This document shows, in pieces, positions 13,432 to 26,200 of a stretch of 64,000 nucleotides of DNA. The notes under the pieces are model-generated. The model ran no database searches. It saw only the letters and a program-made list of their open reading frames with translations, and was not told where the DNA came from. The stretch covers positions 19,388,021 through 19,452,020 of the forward strand of contig CM052362.1 in NCBI GenBank assembly GCA_028551475.1. The letters are read 5' to 3'. The first letter of the stretch is position 1. Each line of letters opens with the position of its first letter. The translations under genes were made by a program, and so were the position numbers. The DNA comes from Casuarina equisetifolia. Lineage: Eukaryota > Streptophyta > Magnoliopsida > Fagales > Casuarinaceae.

Positions 13432-14191
13432 AACATCATGATCTCGAAAACGATAAAATATTCAATGTCACGGGTTCTAGTGGAACCGTGTTACTCTTTT
13501 GTTTCTTTCCTGTTGTTTGGAACTTTTAAGTTATGTTGTGATGATATTGTGTTATAATAGGTCCTTAAGGCCCAGTAGTTAAGGCTAAGAGTTATCCTTG
13601 AAATTGTACTTTGTGGTAGGAGTCTTATTGTACTTTTGTTATTGTCAAATAGGAGAGGAGCTTATAGTAAAAGGGAAAGTAAGGAATTAGGGCTCGACAA
13701 ATTTTGTATTTTGAATCCTTGAATGGAATGGTGCAGTGTCCCTGATGTGGAGGTTTTAGCGTCCCTCCCTTAGATGCTATATGGTTTGTTGTTTTGTTAC
13801 AGGAAGAGTAAGCCTTTCAGAGGTTTAGACCGTCAAATCCAGATTCTATGTTCATATTTGGTAAGAAGAGAAGTTGAGTGTGATATTCGATTAGAAAAAA
13901 GCATTGCTTACTTGATTATAGTAAGATTATGTTTATTGTCTAAAATCTTTAACCTATTGTGTGAGTTTGTAAGTTAGGGTCTGGAATGTTGAAATCCCAA
14001 TTGTCTGCATATAGGGTTTATGTGAATTAAGACTCTATTGTGTTTTAATATTATCAGTAGATAAAAGATTTTATTTCGTCAAAACCATAATTTTTGTGAA
14101 GCATAAAGGCTTTGAAATTTAATTTGATTTTAATATAATATTAAAACTTAAGTTCGTGAGACAACATTCTTGCAATGAGCCCATCACTCAT
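13432..14191 (+). repeat. Direct duplication, copy 2 (interrupted by a 416-bp insertion)
   Basis: Homologous to 12763-13091 in two halves, 13432-13466 and 13892-14191, separated by sequence absent from copy 1. The two halves match copy 1 end to end, so the extra DNA entered after the duplication or was lost from copy 1. Confidence 0.8.
13467..13882. mobile_element. Unclassified 416-bp insertion with near-perfect 9-bp flanking duplication
   Basis: The segment is flanked by ATATTCAAT (13458-13466) and ATATTCGAT (13883-13891), nine bases with one difference, as expected of a target-site duplication. It starts GTCACGGGTTCTAG and ends GAGTTGAGTGTG, without clear long terminal inverted repeats by eye. 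It carries no protein of its own. It may be a solo LTR or a non-autonomous element; the class is not decided. Confidence 0.5.
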
Positions 14192-14338
14192 AGGGGATAA
14201 TCTAGGAGTGTGAAACGGCTCAAAATCCTTTATATGGACTAAAATGCTGTTAATAGTTGAACAGAGTTTTCCACGCAACAATGCAAGAAAAAGATCTTTA
14301 TCACATCCTTGCCACGAAAGAAAAGGACCGAGTTCGAC

Positions 14339-14347
14339 ACACGTGGC
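14339..14347 (+). promoter_or_regulatory. G-box/ABRE-like motif
   Basis: ACACGTGGC is a full ABRE-type G-box. It lies about 1.6 kb upstream of the PDK start, so its link to that gene is weak. Confidence 0.3.
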
Positions 14348-15144
14348 AGTTGCGTGTCCTCCCTGTCTGTTGCGGCAGCATAAAACTTGTGATAAGAGTG
14401 ACTCGCTGACACGGAGAATCCAATCCTTTCTTGATTAGAACCCTTCATTACCAAGTTTGTCAAAGGTATAATTAGGTTTACCTTTTCTCTTTTGGCTTTT
14501 TCAGGTGTTTGATTTTCGGGCTTCTCATGCCAGCGAGGCAATACCTGGACGAGGAACATGGCGACACGGTTCCTTAACATTGTAAGTGAAGTAACAGAAG
14601 TCAACATATCCTAAATCCACGCTGGAAACTCCGTAAATCACAGAATCCACCCTGTATCGGGCACTGATTTCCTGCCCCGACAGCACACAGCTTACGCAAG
14701 ATGACCCATCCTAGTCAGCAAAAAAAATGAGGATAAGAATGGGAGAAAATAATATTTGAATTAAAAATACTTTTACTTGTAGATTCTTTATTTATTATAC
14801 TTTATATCACGAATATTAAAAAAATATAAAAATAATTAATTTTCAAATTAATTAAATATTTAACAATGTATAAAATTTATTTCACATTATTAAGATATGA
14901 GTATGTAAAATTATCGATTTTTGATGTGACATCAGAATTCAATAATTTTGAATTTTTATTTATTTATTTACTTAAAAAGGAAAAAAAGATTAGATAAAAT
15001 AGATTTTTCAATCAGGAATCTAACCTAATTATCGCTGGATTAAGAGAGTCCTCTTGGCAACCCTTGAATCGACCTTTTGAATTAGATAATAAATATGTTA
15101 ACATAAGAGTTGATTGATTGCAAAGGGGTATCTGTCTTGCGTGA

Positions 15145-15747
15145 TTATGCTAGATACTCTTTTTGTCTTCTTTTTTTTTTTTGTGGGTAATTAAAGTGTT
15201 GGGAGTAGAAAAGCGAGTTATAAATAGCGAGAGTAATAGGTCGAGGCTTGAATGTTGTCCGGAGTAGGTCGAATGCAATAACAATGCCGGTCAGCCACCC
15301 GCTGCCCGACGACAAACGTTGCGGGTAACATCGGTAGCGTCGTCCACATGCTGTAGGGGAATGGAAACTTGTACCACGAGAAAGAGAGACCACAAAATTG
15401 GTATGGTTGGAATAAGACGCAAGGGCTTTTCGTGGTCGTTTTAAAGCGGAGGTTGAAAAGGAGGTTTGATTGTTTTTATTATGCTGATAATCGGGGACTA
15501 GAAGCAGTTCTTGCTTTTTAGAAATAGCAAAGGGCGTACGACCCATGGTAACGGGAATAAGGCGTGGGGGTAGTACGTAGTTTGAAAGAAGGTGGCTCAA
15601 GCCAATGGGCGCCAACAAGCGGGATAGGCGGATGGGGAGACACGTGTCGTTGGCACAGGAAGGGAGGGCCTGCAGGTCCACGCTATGTGGGATGTGGTGG
15701 AAAATGTGACCGTGGTTGAGTTTAATATTACCACCCCAACTTGCCAC
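15145..15747 (-). other. 200-codon open frame of unknown meaning
   Basis: An ATG-initiated frame of 200 codons lies antisense and upstream of PDK, starting MASWGGNIKLNHGHIFHH and ending in a lysine/arginine-rich stretch. No domain, signal or family pattern is seen. In a window of this size roughly one open frame of this length per few windows is expected by chance, so existence alone is not evidence of a gene. It could equally be promoter DNA of PDK. Confidence 0.15.
15640..15648 (+). promoter_or_regulatory. G-box motif upstream of PDK
   Basis: ACACGTGTC contains the palindromic CACGTG core bound by plant bZIP and bHLH factors. It lies about 320 bases upstream of the PDK start codon, a plausible promoter position. 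A single short motif can arise by chance. Confidence 0.35.
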
Positions 15748-15967
15748 TTGGTTCCTTTTTAGTTTTAGTTTTTTTCTTTGGTCTTATTTTTCAAGAAAAC
15801 TTTGCTTGTCTCTCTGAAAAAGGGAAAAATGGGAGTGGGAAGGAGTCTTTTTTCTGACTAGCTTTCTGTAATCTCTACGCGTGTTTTGCATTGTGAGTTT
15901 CGTTGCATGTGGCTGCTGTTCTTGGATTCTCGCGGCGGTACTCGCTTCTGGGTCGAGTTGGCCAGCC

Positions 15968-18900
15968 ATGGCGGCTAAGAAACTGTGCGACTCTTTCTCC
16001 AAGAGCTTCATCGACGAGGTGCACCGATGGGGTAGTATGAGGCAGACGGGGGTCGGCTTGAGGTACATGATGGAGTTCGGGTCTGATCCCAGCGATAAGA
16101 ATTTGCTAATCTCCGCTCAGTTCCTTCACAAGGAGCTTCCCATTAGGATTGCAAGGAGGGCCATCGAGCTCGAGAGCCTTCCTTATGGCTTATCTGAGAA
16201 ACCTGCCGTTCTAAAGGTGGTTCATTTGCTTTCGTTTCGGAATTTCACTTCTAGGTTTTCGTTTTTGCCTGTTTATTTCATTTTATGGCTTTAAATATGT
16301 GGTTTTTAAGGATGAAACTGGAATCAAATATGTAGCTCGGTTTGGATAACTTTTTCTTTTCTTTTTTTTAAAATTAAATTGTGTCATGATTCTCTCTGTC
16401 TGTATGTGTCTCTGTGCGTGCGTGCGTGTGTGGCTATAGGAAGAGAGGATTAGGAAAAGTTGACTGGCATTTCTTTATTGCCGTACTGTTTGTTTAACCT
16501 TTTGAAATCTGGTGTGCATGCTGGGTTTTGGATATTTGTTTATTATGGTAAGAAAAAAGGGTGATTCCTCCTGCTGCTTGGGTTTGGTTTTGTGCTTGCT
16601 CAAAAAACGAGGTTTTGATTTCTGAACGCTCTTCTATAGCCTCCGATAGAATGGATTTGCCCTGGTTTTTGTGCACGATCTATTAAATTTGGCAGACATC
16701 TTTGACAAAGGGATGTTGAACACTACTAGCAAACATATACATCTGTTTCATCAGCATTACGGGAGCATGTTTCTTGCTTTTAAAATCTGAGCGCAATGCA
16801 GTTTTTTTCTTTCAAAAGGAAATATGCCAGAGGGTTCTTGTTTTCTCCCTGCCAATTTTTTATGGCTAAGCAGCTTCATGCGATACTGGTAGTGGTTTAC
16901 TGAAATTCTTTCTAATGTTTTAGATGTGGTTTGAGAGTAATGTGGAAATGTTTCGGTAAACGAGCTTGGTTAGGTGTCATTTTGTGTGTGGGAGAGGGAC
17001 TATGTTTGAGTTGAGGGATGATTTTTTGGATTGTAAACCCGAGGGATTCTTTTGAGGTTTTGAGTTCGTAGTCACTATTTGTGAATTTTAATTCTTAGGT
17101 TCGAGATTGGTATCTGGATTCTTTCCGTGATCTTAGGACCTTTCCTGAGATAAAGGATCCTAGTGATGAGAAGGAATTTACCCAAATGATTAAGGCAGTA
17201 AAGGTGAGACACAACAACGTGGTCCCCATGATGGCTTTGGGGATTCAACAGTTGAAGAAAGGCATGGATCCAAAGATAGTCTATGAGGATCTTGACGAGA
17301 TTCATCAGTTTCTGGACCGATTTTACATGTCAAGAATAGGAATCCGCATGCTCATTGGTTAGTTGTACTCTCTCTTTCCTTCCTATTTTGCTTGTCTGGT
17401 TTTTTAAGTGGACTGCTTGATTTGTTCTTTATCTTTTTTCACCACAGTAGTTGTCTTTCTATTTCAAATAGTTCTAAACATATTCTATACGCTTCATTTT
17501 TTACTACAACTCAGGGCAACATGTGGAGTTGCATAATCCTAACCCCCCTCCTCACTGTGTGGGTTACATACATACAAAAATGTCGCCACTGGAGGTAGCA
17601 CGAAATGCTAGTGAAGATGCTCGTGTTATTTGCATGCGTGAGTATGGCAGTGCACCCGAAGTTAATATCTATGGGGACCCCAATTTTACATTCCCGTAAG
17701 ACACCTTGTTCTGTTAATTTTCAATTATTTCCTTTCAGGTTTATTTAACTTTTATGTTACTGCATTTTTTCTTGTTCCCTTATTTGTTATCTTTTTTTTT
17801 CTCCCATTTCTTTTGGAGTAAAACTTTCAGTTCCTATTCCCTCTTTGTAGGGTTACTTCCTGGGAAACTTTCCCCTCAGATGACATAATATATCCATATA
17901 CCTGACATTGCAAAAGCTAGAGTACATGCCTTTCTCTTGTTCTATAATTTTCTGTTTGCTTTTGTGTAGTTATGTTCCAACACACCTGCATCTTATGGTA
18001 TTTGAGTTGGTTAAGAACTCCTTGCGTGCTGTACAAGAGCGTTACATGGACTCAGACAAAGTTGCCCCTCCTGTTAGAATAATAGTTGCTGATGGGATAG
18101 AAGATGTTACTATCAAGGTAATGGTCGTTGTATTGGAGGCATTCATGATCTTCTGTTGTAGAATTTCTGGGTGATGACTGGGTGTCGATTTTTACATCTC
18201 ACTTACAGAAAAAAAGGAGAAGAAGCCGTTTTTAACTTTTTTGCCCCACCTCTTTTTGTTTCAGCTTTAACTTGTATCCTGATAATTTGAAATTCCACTT
18301 TCAGTAACCAGCACTTTAGTTGTTATTTGACTGAAGCAATGCTTAACAACTTAGTTTGACTGACATAATAGGTCTCAGATGAGGGGGGTGGTATACCAAG
18401 AAGTGGTCTTCCCAAAATTTTCACTTATCTTTACAGCACTGCAAGAAACCCACTGGACGAGGATTCAGATCTAGGTACAGCTAATGGAGTCACAATGGCT
18501 GGATATGGATATGGCCTTCCAATAAGCCGGCTCTATGCTCGGTATTTTGGAGGGGATCTGCAAATTATCTCTATGGAAGGATATGGTGAGTGTTTTACTG
18601 ATGTATCCCATTTGGAACTATTTTGTACTCTAAAGTGTCTTAAATTATTCCCTTATTGGCTATGCCCTTAGCGACTAACATTAAAGTCTCGCAATTTTAA
18701 AGTATCAATGGCATATATTTGATATCATTTAGTAGAACTTGAGCTTTTCTCATCACCAAATAATCATGGCTACTTTGTATCAAACATTTTTCTCTATGCA
18801 GCTGGTTGCCACTTGAATATATTTTTGCTGTCTTATATTGTATGAACACCATTTTAATTCACTTTCAGTTTGCTTGGAGGCTGACAATATTTCCAAGTTC

Positions 18901-19691
18901 AGTGCAACTGGGTGACCTTATTGTGCTAGAGATTTTACCTGTCATCTTGTCTAGAAGCATCAATTTTATTGTATCCAGGCATGTTCTGTTATTCTATTGT
19001 ATTCACAGGAGGTTGAGTACCAGGGTGATCAAGAGTTTCATAATTTATAATTGATCATAGCTGCAAGTGTTGCTTGAGGGTTTCCTATTCTGTTTTTGGC
19101 TAATGAAATCAATTTTGAAGAAGTTAGAACACTGACTGAAATAGCTTGCCATCCTTTGTAAGATACAAATTTTACCTGAAAGGATCACTTTAAGCAGAAA
19201 ACCTTGTTATCTATCGTACACAGTACTTGGCCTGTCTCTGCAGGATATTAAGGTGAATGCTAGGGCCATATGAACACGAATGTTGTATACAAGATTAGAA
19301 CAGATGATCAATTCAAAGAGTCATTCGGGGTACTCTATATTTCTTTGTGCTTTCTTGGTTCCTTTAAATCTAGAGCCTTTTAGTCGCTGGGCAATATCGT
19401 CTCAGATCTTGAAATCCTGTAAAAATGCTCTGTTGTATCTTCTCCTTTGTAACTGGTTGTTCTAAAATGCAGGGACAAACGTACTTTGTTGCGTCCCACA
19501 CACTTTTGCAGTATATAATGATTGATATTTTATCTAAACTTTTGCAGTATGTTTGCTCTCACGTGTTTTTCTTTAGATTCTTCCAGGGAAGACTTTCTGA
19601 CATTTCTCTAGATTTGCGGTGCGCTTATGCAGGCACTGATGCATATCTGCACTTGTCTCGTCTGGGGGACTCGCAAGAACCTCTGCCATGA
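15968..19691 (+). CDS. PDK: Mitochondrial pyruvate dehydrogenase (acetyl-transferring) kinase
   Basis: This enzyme phosphorylates the E1-alpha subunit of the mitochondrial pyruvate dehydrogenase complex and so switches off carbon entry into the TCA cycle. Six coding exons, 15968-16216, 17099-17357, 17515-17695, 17970-18117, 18372-18585 and 19633-19691, give 369 residues, the family's usual length. The N-terminal BCDK/PDK helical domain includes [18 protein letters not shown]. The C-terminal GHKL ATPase fold shows the N-box with E242 and N246 ([14 protein letters not shown]), the G1 box DEGGG at 282-286, and the G2 box GYGYGL from 323. The C terminus [11 protein letters not shown] is typical of plant PDKs. 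The chosen start [12 protein letters not shown] aligns with other plant PDKs; an in-frame ATG lies 29 codons upstream (15881). No key residue is missing. Confidence 0.97.
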
Positions 19692-20519
19692 TCGAAAGCT
19701 GAAATTGGGGGATACACTTGATGGTTATAGTGATTAATTCATGGGAATATTTTATCCCCTGATATGCCTGTTAGATTTACTGTCAAAAGTCAGACTGCTG
19801 TCAATTTTGAATCTCATAAAATTGGCAGTTCTCTGGTATGTATGTTATTTGTTGTCCTATTTCTCCTGTAGTTTGTATTCCTAATTGGGTGCATGATAAG
19901 CCAACGCTTTCTATGGCATCCAGGGCTTAACTGGGATGGTCTCATTAACAAAAAGATATTTCTGTTTATTGCAACACTCGAACGTGTACAAGGCCTTTGG
20001 CGTTGGTGGTTATGTGGTGGTAGCATACGGCTCCAAGTGTGCCAGTTACGTAACACTTTACCGAATGGCACGATCGACATGCAAAGGGGACGGGTAAGCA
20101 ATAAAATCATACCATATAAACGGCGAATGATCAGTGGGAGCTGATTAAAGCTTCCTGATGCCTTAGTTTTTCAATGTTGATACATTTGTTTAGTTAATTT
20201 TTCAAATCAGAATGGGAAGAATTAGGCGAGGTAGGGCTGGCTGAACACAACATCAAAACCAAAATACACTTTGAAATTATTCTCTGGGCCTACTACACTT
20301 TTACATCTCAATACAGGTACCACCAATTCTGTTGTACCGACTAAAACTTGGGAGCTAAAACCATTGTTTTACAGCATATGGCAGTAAAGGCATGATCAGC
20401 ACGGTGAATCTGTTTCTCATGTATCTTTCTTCTTTCTCCAACTATCGTGGCGATGCACTGGGAATCTCTCCAATTATGCTCCATGAAGAAAGTGATCTGA
20501 TAAAAGTAGTGAAGCTGTA
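19692..20519. other. Tail-to-tail 3' region of PDK and FCF2
   Basis: About 830 bases between two facing stop codons hold the two 3' UTRs. Short open frames on both strands show no family pattern. Nothing else was recognised. Confidence 0.6.
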
Positions 20520-22114
20520 TCAGTGCCTTCTTTGCTTTGCACGCTTCCTTGATTGCCCAGACTTGTTCCTCCAATTGGCATTTCCGGCTGGTCGACTTTT
20601 CTCTTCTATCTCTCGAACCTTGCGCTTCCTGCAAAACAGGTTTCACAATATAACAGGTCAAGTGGCCAAGATCTTTAGGAGATTTGACGTAATTTCAATA
20701 TAGCAACACGTAGCAATAAAGATGTGGTCTTCGCATTACATCAGGAGTGTAAGTTAACTTGCTTATATGGTCTAAGTTCCTGCTGGGAATAAGGCATAAC
20801 TACCAAGATCCCCCTCCTCCCCTTTCACTGTCCCACCTCCAAATTGAATACCATAAGCTCTTCAAGTTTTTACATAATGATACTTCACATGACAGTTTCT
20901 CTCTCTACGAATTATGTCTTTATGAAGATAACAGACCTGAAACCAGATACTCTGATAATGAAGCTGTAACCCTTATCTTTTTAGTCTAAAATTCTTCCTA
21001 GGCAAGCAGCATTTTCATGAAAGGTAGGATCTCACTGCATTATATACATCAACTTTTCAATTGCCACGCACCTGTACTGAGCAAGGTTTTGATCGGATAG
21101 CAACTCGTCTGCAAGCGTAGCCTTCCTCTCCTTCTTTGTCAGTCTACCCGAGAAGAACTCTGATGAGGACTCCACTACGGTGCCCACCTAAGGGTAGCAA
21201 GGAAAAAAAAGAAACTTATATATGCACATGCTAAGCAGTAACAACATATACATCGCCAATAGGAAAAACTCATAGGATTGTTAAACTCTAACAAGTCACA
21301 AAAAACACAATTAGTCTAGGTATTACCAATAGACTTACCTGGAAATACTTGGGCAGCGTTTTTGACTTTGAATCGCCCTTCTTGTAGTGCCTCTTCGGAT
21401 CAATGGCACTTCTCAACTGCAATTGCCAACTCAAGCATTAATTCAGAAGTGCAGAAACTAGTTTCATTTCAACAAGATTAAGAGTATAATGATCTGTCTA
21501 AGTAAGCAAATCTGAGAATGAACCACATAAGTCCATCAGGGTGTATCCCTATTATATTGATAATCTATGAATCAGTTGAAGCATATGCAGCAAAATAAGT
21601 GCTTAATTAATTTACATACCAAGGTGTATGTACTGCATACAGTCATTTACGTGCGTATGACGATTTACATATAAGTTGATCTGCCAACAAATAGTCGTGT
21701 ATTATAATGTATGCGTGCGGCAAAGATAGAGGATACCGTACCTTCAGTAAGCGCAGATCTTTTTCCATCTCTGGGTTAATGGTTTGAGCAGGCATGTCAA
21801 ACCTATACATTTTACAACAAAAAGGAAGAATAAATCAGACAACTCGATAAAGCTAAAACGAAATCTCGATGAAGCATAGCATACCAACTCTTCCCAGCAG
21901 TATCTTTGAGTTGCTTTTTCATCAATTTGTTCAGCTTTCTCGGGTCGTTCGGTTGAACAAAGAGGCCGTCGACGAGGGCGGAATTGGGTCTCCAAAGGGC
22001 ACTTGCTCCAGTTTTACCTTGAGATTTTTTCTCGGACTCATTAGGGGTTCCTGAAGAAAAATTTGGCAGTTTTGGTTCCCATGAAAGGCCAATCGTCGGC
22101 TTGTTCTCAGGCAT
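20520..22114 (-). CDS. FCF2: Fcf2-domain pre-rRNA processing protein (nucleolar)
   Basis: Fcf2 proteins belong to the small-subunit processome and are needed for early 18S pre-rRNA cleavages in yeast; this plant homologue should act in the nucleolus. Five coding exons, in transcript order 21885-22114, 21742-21802, 21339-21416, 21072-21187 and 20520-20628, total 594 nt, or 197 residues. The N-terminal half is variable (MPENKPTIGLSWEPKLP). The Fcf2 core follows: FDMPAQTINPEMEKDLRLLK, LRSAIDPKRHYKK, LPKYFQVGTVVESSSEFFSG, then RLTKKERKATLADELLSDQ. A basic C-terminal tail (KRKVREIEEK, then RKRAKQRRH) fits nucleolar targeting. The start at 22114 is the only in-frame ATG near the conserved N terminus. 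Confidence 0.93.
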
Positions 22115-23236
22115 CCTTTTCCCCAAAAAACAATCAAAATAGAAGAAAAATCAAGCTCAAAGAACTTGTATACGAAAAACCAACACGAGACAATGGCAAA
22201 GCACCACAAATAAACCAAAACCCACTCAGCTATCGCCTTCCGTTTGGCTGTCAAGTAAACGAAGAGGAAAAAGCCAAATGGGATTGGCTTAACAAGATGT
22301 ACTAGGCTCAATTACAAGAAAGTTCGAAAATTTTCTACTCTTTCGTTCCGCAACCATGTTCCCAGAAACAAAACGGAAAATGAGAAGGACGATTGCAGAG
22401 ACAAGGCAAGCGCACGGAACAAAGGAAAGGAAAAGAACGGAGCTCAGAGGCAGTACCTGCGCCTGTAGAGAGGGAAAGAGAGAGAGGAGAAAGAGAGAGG
22501 GGTTTCCAAGTTAGGGTTTAAGATTAGCGTTTACCATGTTAGTGAAAAAGAAAAGGAAGCCCACAGAAGTAGAAGGCCCTGACTGGTGAGCCCACATATT
22601 GTTGACATTCCTACTTTAAAAAGTTTTGTGACATGCCATGAGGTTTCTAATTGTATAAAAATATATATAATTATTTTTTTACTTGATCATGCATTTTTCT
22701 CATAGATTTTAATCATATCATAATAATCAATTCTATGTTTGCTTGTCAAAGTTAATGCTAGAGATTGATCCATGCATCACATGTTAGATATATTGTTAAC
22801 CCAAAAAAAAAAAAAAAAAAAACGAGAGAAGGTGGGAGTAGCCTAACATTATTTTAAATGATTTTAGGAGGTTTTTAAACTCTTTACCAATTTCATTAGT
22901 TTATAATGTGAGAGAAACCATCAGGTAAGATACCATATAATTTTCATAAATTTGTCAAACCATGAAAATTTAGAATAGGTGGGAACACCATATGTGTAAA
23001 ATTTATGTAAAAGAGAAACTAGATAACCGAAAAAATGGTAAAAGAAGTAAAAGAAGTAAAAGAAAGCCTATTCTTTAGTACAAAAATGTGTCTTACAATG
23101 ATTGTTCCGACTACAAAAAGAGAAAGTGCCTAGCAAATCTACAAAGTGAATAGACATCATCTTTAATCAAATTACTGCAGCAGCATCATGTGAATCCAAC
23201 ACTGCTTTCTGAGTTAGTTGAACCATCTGCGTCAGA
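22115..23236. other. FCF2 5' flank and A+T-rich spacer
   Basis: The first 400 bases hold the FCF2 5' UTR and promoter, with a purine-rich GAGA-type stretch at about 22468-22500. A 20-base A run sits near 22802. The rest to 23236 is A+T rich and includes the 3' UTR of the hAT-like gene. Nothing else is recognised. Confidence 0.5.
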
Positions 23237-26200
23237 CTAATCACTCAAATCAACATCAAGAAAATCTATATCAGCATCATCATCATTGGTGGCAGCACTT
23301 GTGTTGGCCGGATTAACATCCAAGGGTTTAATATCGGCTATAACGGCCAGCTCGAGGCATCCCTTCCTAACCTCTGCAGGTCCATCTTGGTAATCAACCA
23401 ATTCATTCTCATAAGCATCAAGTTGTTTAGCTCCATTATAAAGGGTTTCCTACAAAAGCACAGAGGAGTTATCAGTAGCCTTGGTGCAACTAGAACTTAT
23501 TCATTTGTAAAGAGCAACAGTATTTTCTTTGATTAGCATGGAAGTGAAGCTTTAAAATATGACAAAGTCAGAATCATGACACAAATTCCTTGGGAATGGT
23601 CTCCAAACAGATGGGTAATGTTTCCCATGCCCTCTTCAGAATCAGCGACATCCTTCCTCTCGTAGGAAAGGATTTTGCATTTGTATATGATTTTATTTGT
23701 ACAGTAACTTTTTTTATTTCTGCCATAATAGTGAAGTAGTGGATTCAAAACACCCCTACAAGCAACACTGTGCATCCTTGTACAGAATAAGCATCTTTAG
23801 CTGGCCAAATCAACCGATATGTGCAACCCGATTCACTAAACACCCTTATGCATGAAAATGTAAGCTTCAGTACCTCATTTTCTTCCAAGGTTTGTTTGTC
23901 GGCTTCTACAATCCAGTCATCCAGTAATCTTTCTACAAGAACATTATCAAGGGAGATTTCCTTGAGCCCTTTCCTTGATTGGCGTTCTCTAAGCCTCAAG
24001 TTATAGTGAACATAAATAAGGTCATCTAATCTTTTCTGGGCTAAATGATTGTGCCTTGGACTGTATATCTGATCAAATATGCTCCAATTGTGTTCGCACC
24101 CAACGGATGAGCATGTCTGACTTAATATGCGCACAGCTATTCTTTGCAGCTCCAAGCAACTTATCCCATGCTGTTGCCACCAAGCAGCTAATAGGGAAAA
24201 AGAAATACACAGTTAAGGATCATATATGATACATTAGAAGTGCTGTATCGACATAATACACAAGGTGCATGCACGTGTATATGAAATTCTCAAATGAGTA
24301 ACAAACAAGCTTAATGCCATCACCTGGATCAAGTTCTGTTCTTGTACTGATTGCCAATTCAGTACCAAAATCAGCTTTTGCGGAATTATAATCAGAAATC
24401 TATGAAAAATTCACATGGTAAAATTTTAGGATAGAGAATATTTAGGATATAGTAAATGCTAAGCTTGGGAAGGAAATCGTTGCCTGCATAGATGCTGAAA
24501 TCCTTCTTGTATTGTCTTGCTCCAGCCGAGTTATGCATTCATTAACTCCACGCATCACCTCTGAATGCTACATCCATATTACAGAAAGATTTAGCAAGGA
24601 AAGAAACCCATATGTATATTTAATCATTCAATGTTCATTGTTTCCCCTACCGCCATAAAATCGGGGTGATATCTGTACGATGGATTTAAGAAGTAAGCAG
24701 CCATACATAGGGGTTGGTAGAAAAATGAACTCCAGTGGCGTTCAATGACATTCCAGAAGGGTCCATATTTACGTGCATCATCACCATGAATGGATTTGAT
24801 CGCAAGCCTTGCTCTGTACATGTCATCGTATATAGATGACATCAACAAGCTTTCACCGTTGTCCAACTTTTGAAGCACTTGCATTATGGGCTCCACTGAT
24901 TTCGAAACGTACTGCACCTTCTTCCAGAATGTAGCATTTAAAACGATATTTTCTACCTCCTTTCCCAGTGCTGATTTGGAGAACTGAGATGAAGACCATT
25001 TATTTGATAGAAACATTTTTCTCAAACCGAACCTGTGTTCCAGCAAGCTTTGCAAAGTAGCAAAACCAGACGCACATTGGGTAATGGATGGACTCAGAAG
25101 TTCGTGTCCCCTTGTGAATTCACTCTTCATAAGATTTAACAACCAAATTTGGTTATAAATGACCTTAGTTATTCGTTGTCCTTTCTCCATGCATTCTCCT
25201 ACACATCTTATTTTCAGAAAATCTTCAAGCATCCGATTAATACAAAAGGTGGCACATGGAGTCCAGAATAACTTCCTTCTCTTCTCTTCGAGCATCTTCC
25301 CAGCGGCTTTATAATTGGGAGTATCCTCAGTGATGACCTACAAGAGTCAGGGAGGAAGAAAGAAAATTTAGTGCCATCAGATTTTATTGCAGGCCCGGAA
25401 CTACTTGAAAATTGGAATAAAACAAAGTTACCTGCACCACATTTTCCTCTCCAATTTCTTCCACCACCTCATCCAGTAGCCTAAACAAATTTGAAGCGTC
25501 TTCTACTACCTCAGTGGCATCAACTGAAGTAACAAAATACACATTGTGGGGTGAAGAAGCCAAAAAGTTAATTAATGTCCTTCCCCGCATGTCTCTCCAA
25601 CTGTCTGCCAGTATAGAACAACCAGTGATTGCCCAGGAGGCTTTATACTCAACAAGATAGCTTTTAATTGTTGCAATTTCCTCCTGTAAAGTGTGGTCAG
25701 ATATCAGTTGGTTCTTAGTGGATGCCATACCCTCACCATATTGACCGACCAACTCCAACATCTTGTGGAAATACATGGAATCTGCTGCTTCTGAGGGAAT
25801 TCCTGCATAGTAGAAAAATTTGCAAATTGCAGATAAAACTTCATTGCCAGATTTTTTATTGGACCCTGTATTTGCTTTTACTTGCTTGTAAGATTGTAGA
25901 GTCTGAGTCCTTGGATTTTTCAGAAAAAGCGAATCCAATCTTGATCTTTTAAATGACGATTCAGAACCACTACCAGGAGGTGTCCCCTTGACTGGCTTCC
26001 TCAAATCTTTGCTCAATCTTCGACCACCATCAATCAGGCTGTGATGTTGAGAAACCTCTTCTTTTTCATCCTCATCATTTTCATTGTCTTCCAGCATAAG
26101 GAAGGCTGATAACTCACTAGTATCTGGTCGTCTGTTTCTTCTACCTGTTCGATGCCATTTCATATTCTCTTTGATTGTGAGATAAACTTCCTCAGGAGCA

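Larger units (their letters stand above)
14192..15967. other. PDK upstream region
   Basis: The stretch 14230-14700 is richer in G+C than its surroundings and includes an exon-like segment at 14502-14582 (see findings). The stretch 14740-15060 is very A+T rich. A 200-codon open frame lies on the minus strand at 15145-15747 and is discussed separately. The last 200 bases before 15968 should be PDK 5' UTR. Confidence 0.5.

Noticed and set aside
16409..16435. GTGTCTCTGTGCGTGCG-type simple repeat in PDK intron 1 as regulatory element
   Set aside because: It is a short GTGC/TG microsatellite with no sign of function.
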